Origin: Brevundimonas sp. UBA7534
GTDB lineage: Bacteria > Pseudomonadota > Alphaproteobacteria > Caulobacterales > Caulobacteraceae
Length of the DNA: 7,869 bases
Direction of reading: 5' to 3'
NCBI RefSeq assembly: GCF_002479325.1
Contig: NZ_DLMO01000151.1
Coordinates: 1-7,869 of the forward strand
Positions 7,039 through 7,869 of the stretch are shown one piece after another. A program made the position numbers and the translations under genes. A model generated the notes under the pieces. It saw only the letters and a list, made by a program, of their open reading frames with translations, made no database searches and was not told the DNA's origin. Each line of letters opens with the position of its first letter. Position 1 is the stretch's first letter.

Positions 7039-7548
7039 TCAGAGCGTGACGTCGACGACCCGGCCGCCGCGCGTGACCACATGGCGCATCAGCACCAGCG
7101 GCCCCTCGTCGCCCTGAGCACGGACCGGCACGATCAGGAACCATCCGCCGTCAGGCAGGCCCGTGAAGGAGAAGCGCCCGTTCTCGCACCGTTCCGAGCG
7201 GACGTAGCCTCGGTAGTCGGCCCCCGCCTCGCCCACGTCGCGCGCGCGGACCACCGCCGCCGGCACCGCCGCCTGCTCGGTCGAGCCGTAGAGGGTGCGG
7301 AAGCGGTTGCGGGTGTAGGGCGTGTCGGGCGTCAGACCCGCCGAGGCGACGCAGGCGTAGGCCTTGCCGTCCTGTCGGTAGGCGACCCGCCCTTGGATTC
7401 CGCCCTGCCCGCCGCGTTGCGACCAGGCGAAGTCGTCGGCGCGGAACACGGCCGGCTGGACCGCGCCGCCTGGTCCCGGAACCGGGGCGCAGGCGGTAAG
7501 CGCGGCGGCGGCGGCCGCCGCCGCGAGAACGAGGGGACGGATCGACAT
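7039..7548 (-). CDS. Putative lipoprotein with a carboxypeptidase-regulatory-like beta domain
   Basis: The product has 169 residues. It begins with a signal peptide whose hydrophobic core is eight alanines in a row (9-16), followed by the lipobox LTAC, so Cys20 should be lipidated and the protein anchored in a membrane facing the periplasm. The mature part is soluble. The pattern IQGRVAYRQDGKAYACVASA (about 46-65), then TPYTRNRF, then NGRFSFTGLPDGGWFLIVPV (about 124-143) resembles transthyretin-like/carboxypeptidase-regulatory beta sandwiches, in which G-x-F-x-F-x-G-L-P marks a late strand and turn. No catalytic motif is seen, so the function is unknown. The start ATG at 7548 has GGAGGAA just upstream; a longer open frame to 7722 would bury the signal peptide and overlap the divergent gene, so it was not used. 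There is no evident functional link to the pilus genes, although they share the strand. Confidence 0.8.
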   Translation of the reverse strand: MSIRPLVLAAAAAAAALTACAPVPGPGGAVQPAVFRADDFAWSQRGGQGGIQGRVAYRQDGKAYACVASAGLTPDTPYTRNRFRTLYGSTEQAAVPAAVVRARDVGEAGADYRGYVRSERCENGRFSFTGLPDGGWFLIVPVRAQGDEGPLVLMRHVVTRGGRVVDVTL

Positions 7549-7603
7549 GGGCTTCCTCCGGGGCAGGCTTGCTCTTGGCGCCAGTATCGCACGACCACCC
7601 CCC

Positions 7604-7707
7604 GCGTTTCCACGGTCAAAGACGCCGCTCTGGACCCGAACGCCGCAACGCGCGAAACAGGCGCGACAAATCCGCCCGCCGGCATGGCGAGGCGAATATG
7701 GAAACGC
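7604..7707. repeat. 9-base inverted repeat flanking the leader of the threonine ammonia-lyase gene
   Basis: GCGTTTCCA at 7604-7612 is the exact reverse complement of TGGAAACGC at 7699-7707, 87 bases apart start of loop to end of loop. The right arm covers the GGAAA that precedes the gene's ATG at 7712. It could be a pair of protein-binding half-sites or a long-range RNA pairing that hides the ribosome binding site, or simply chance. Only the symmetry is seen directly. Confidence 0.25.
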
Positions 7708-7715
7708 TGCGATGA
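7698..7715 (+). other. Possible five-codon leader cistron overlapping the start of the next gene
   Basis: An ATG at 7698 with GAGG five bases upstream opens a frame encoding Met-Glu-Thr-Leu-Arg and then TGA at 7713-7715. That stop overlaps the ATG of the threonine ammonia-lyase gene (7712-7714). The tiny frame has the better Shine-Dalgarno spacing, so ribosomes might start here, stop, and restart on the main gene. The arrangement is visible; its use is a guess. Confidence 0.2.
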
Positions 7716-7869
7716 CCGTCACCCTTGACGATATCCGGGCCGCCCGCGCGCGAATCGCGGGTCAGGTCGACCACACGCCCACGCGGCATTCGCGCAAGCT
7801 GTCGCAGCTGACGGGGGCGGAGGTCTGGATCAAGTTCGACAATCTGCACTTCACCGGCAGCTTCAAGGA
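7712..7869 (+). CDS. Threonine ammonia-lyase (threonine dehydratase), N-terminal 52 codons
   Basis: The visible part belongs to the PLP-dependent threonine/serine dehydratase family (IlvA/TdcB type), which converts threonine to 2-oxobutanoate and ammonia, the first step towards isoleucine. It reads MTVTLDDIRAARARIAGQ, then HTPTRHSRKLSQLTGAEVWI (21-40) and KFDNLHFTGSFK (41-52). The HTP motif, the KFDNLHFTGSFK segment and its final lysine (Lys52, the expected PLP Schiff-base residue) are diagnostic. The window ends one codon later, so I cannot tell whether the C-terminal domain is of the ACT type or absent, nor decide between the biosynthetic and degradative forms. No in-frame start lies further upstream. 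The ribosome site is weak (GGAAA, 7 bases before ATG). The gene diverges from the lipoprotein gene across a 163-base gap. Confidence 0.9.
   Translation, partial: MTVTLDDIRAARARIAGQVDHTPTRHSRKLSQLTGAEVWIKFDNLHFTGSFK

Noticed and set aside
7505..7524. A perfect 10-base-arm GC palindrome
   Set aside because: It comes from an eight-alanine run in the signal peptide where codons switch from GCG to GCC. It lies inside a coding region and has no T-run, so it is not called a terminator or operator.
7580..7620. TTGACC and GATACT on the minus strand ahead of the lipoprotein gene as a promoter
   Set aside because: The two elements are 25 bases apart, too far for a sigma70-type promoter, and no better pair was found.
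7549..7722. Upstream extension of the lipoprotein frame to 7722
   Set aside because: It would place 58 residues before the signal peptide and overlap the divergent gene. The internal ATG at 7548 has a strong GGAGGAA site.
6871..7728. A 285-codon plus-strand frame
   Set aside because: It is antisense to the lipoprotein and small membrane protein genes, both of which have strong ribosome sites and signal or membrane segments. Its own translation is Arg-rich and featureless.

Overview
The window is a high-GC, gene-dense chromosomal segment from an alphaproteobacterium. It is most likely a member of the Caulobacteraceae; a Brevundimonas- or Caulobacter-like genome is my best guess. The reasons are the gene order cpaA-B-C-D-E-F, the family-typical motifs of each Cpa protein, very strong G/C use at third codon positions, and a CtrA-like TTAG-N7-TTAAC box in the only sizeable gap inside the cluster. 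The genus is inferred from memory of these families, not from a search.

Layout, in transcription order on the minus strand from right to left: a small secreted lipoprotein (7548-7039), a 64-residue single-pass membrane protein (6936-6742), the prepilin peptidase CpaA (6676-6167), the periplasmic SAF-domain protein CpaB (6074-5190), the secretin CpaC (5193-3763), the lipoprotein CpaD (3766-3086), the ParA/MinD-like localisation ATPase CpaE (3082-1604), and the secretion ATPase CpaF (1600 to beyond the left edge). At the far right, divergent from the lipoprotein, the plus strand carries the first 52 codons of a threonine ammonia-lyase gene (7712 to beyond the right edge).

The cpa genes build a Tad/Flp-type (type IVc) pilus. 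CpaA would process the prepilin, CpaC forms the outer-membrane channel with CpaB and CpaD as periplasmic and outer-membrane partners, CpaE positions the machine at a cell pole, and CpaF powers pilin assembly. cpaB to cpaF are very tightly packed: two ATGA overlaps, then two junctions of the form TGA, one codon, start. They should be one translationally coupled operon. A CtrA-type promoter candidate lies just ahead of cpaB, so this block may be expressed separately from cpaA.

No pilin gene is visible. The position just upstream of cpaA, where Caulobacter has pilA, is held by the 64-residue membrane protein, which lacks the Flp pilin signature. I see no mobile element, CRISPR array, tRNA or rRNA. 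The gaps between genes are all under 300 bases. I see no undescribed large system here. The second-look items are the pilin-less arrangement with its small membrane protein, the promoter before cpaB, the junction geometry, and the leader of the threonine ammonia-lyase gene.
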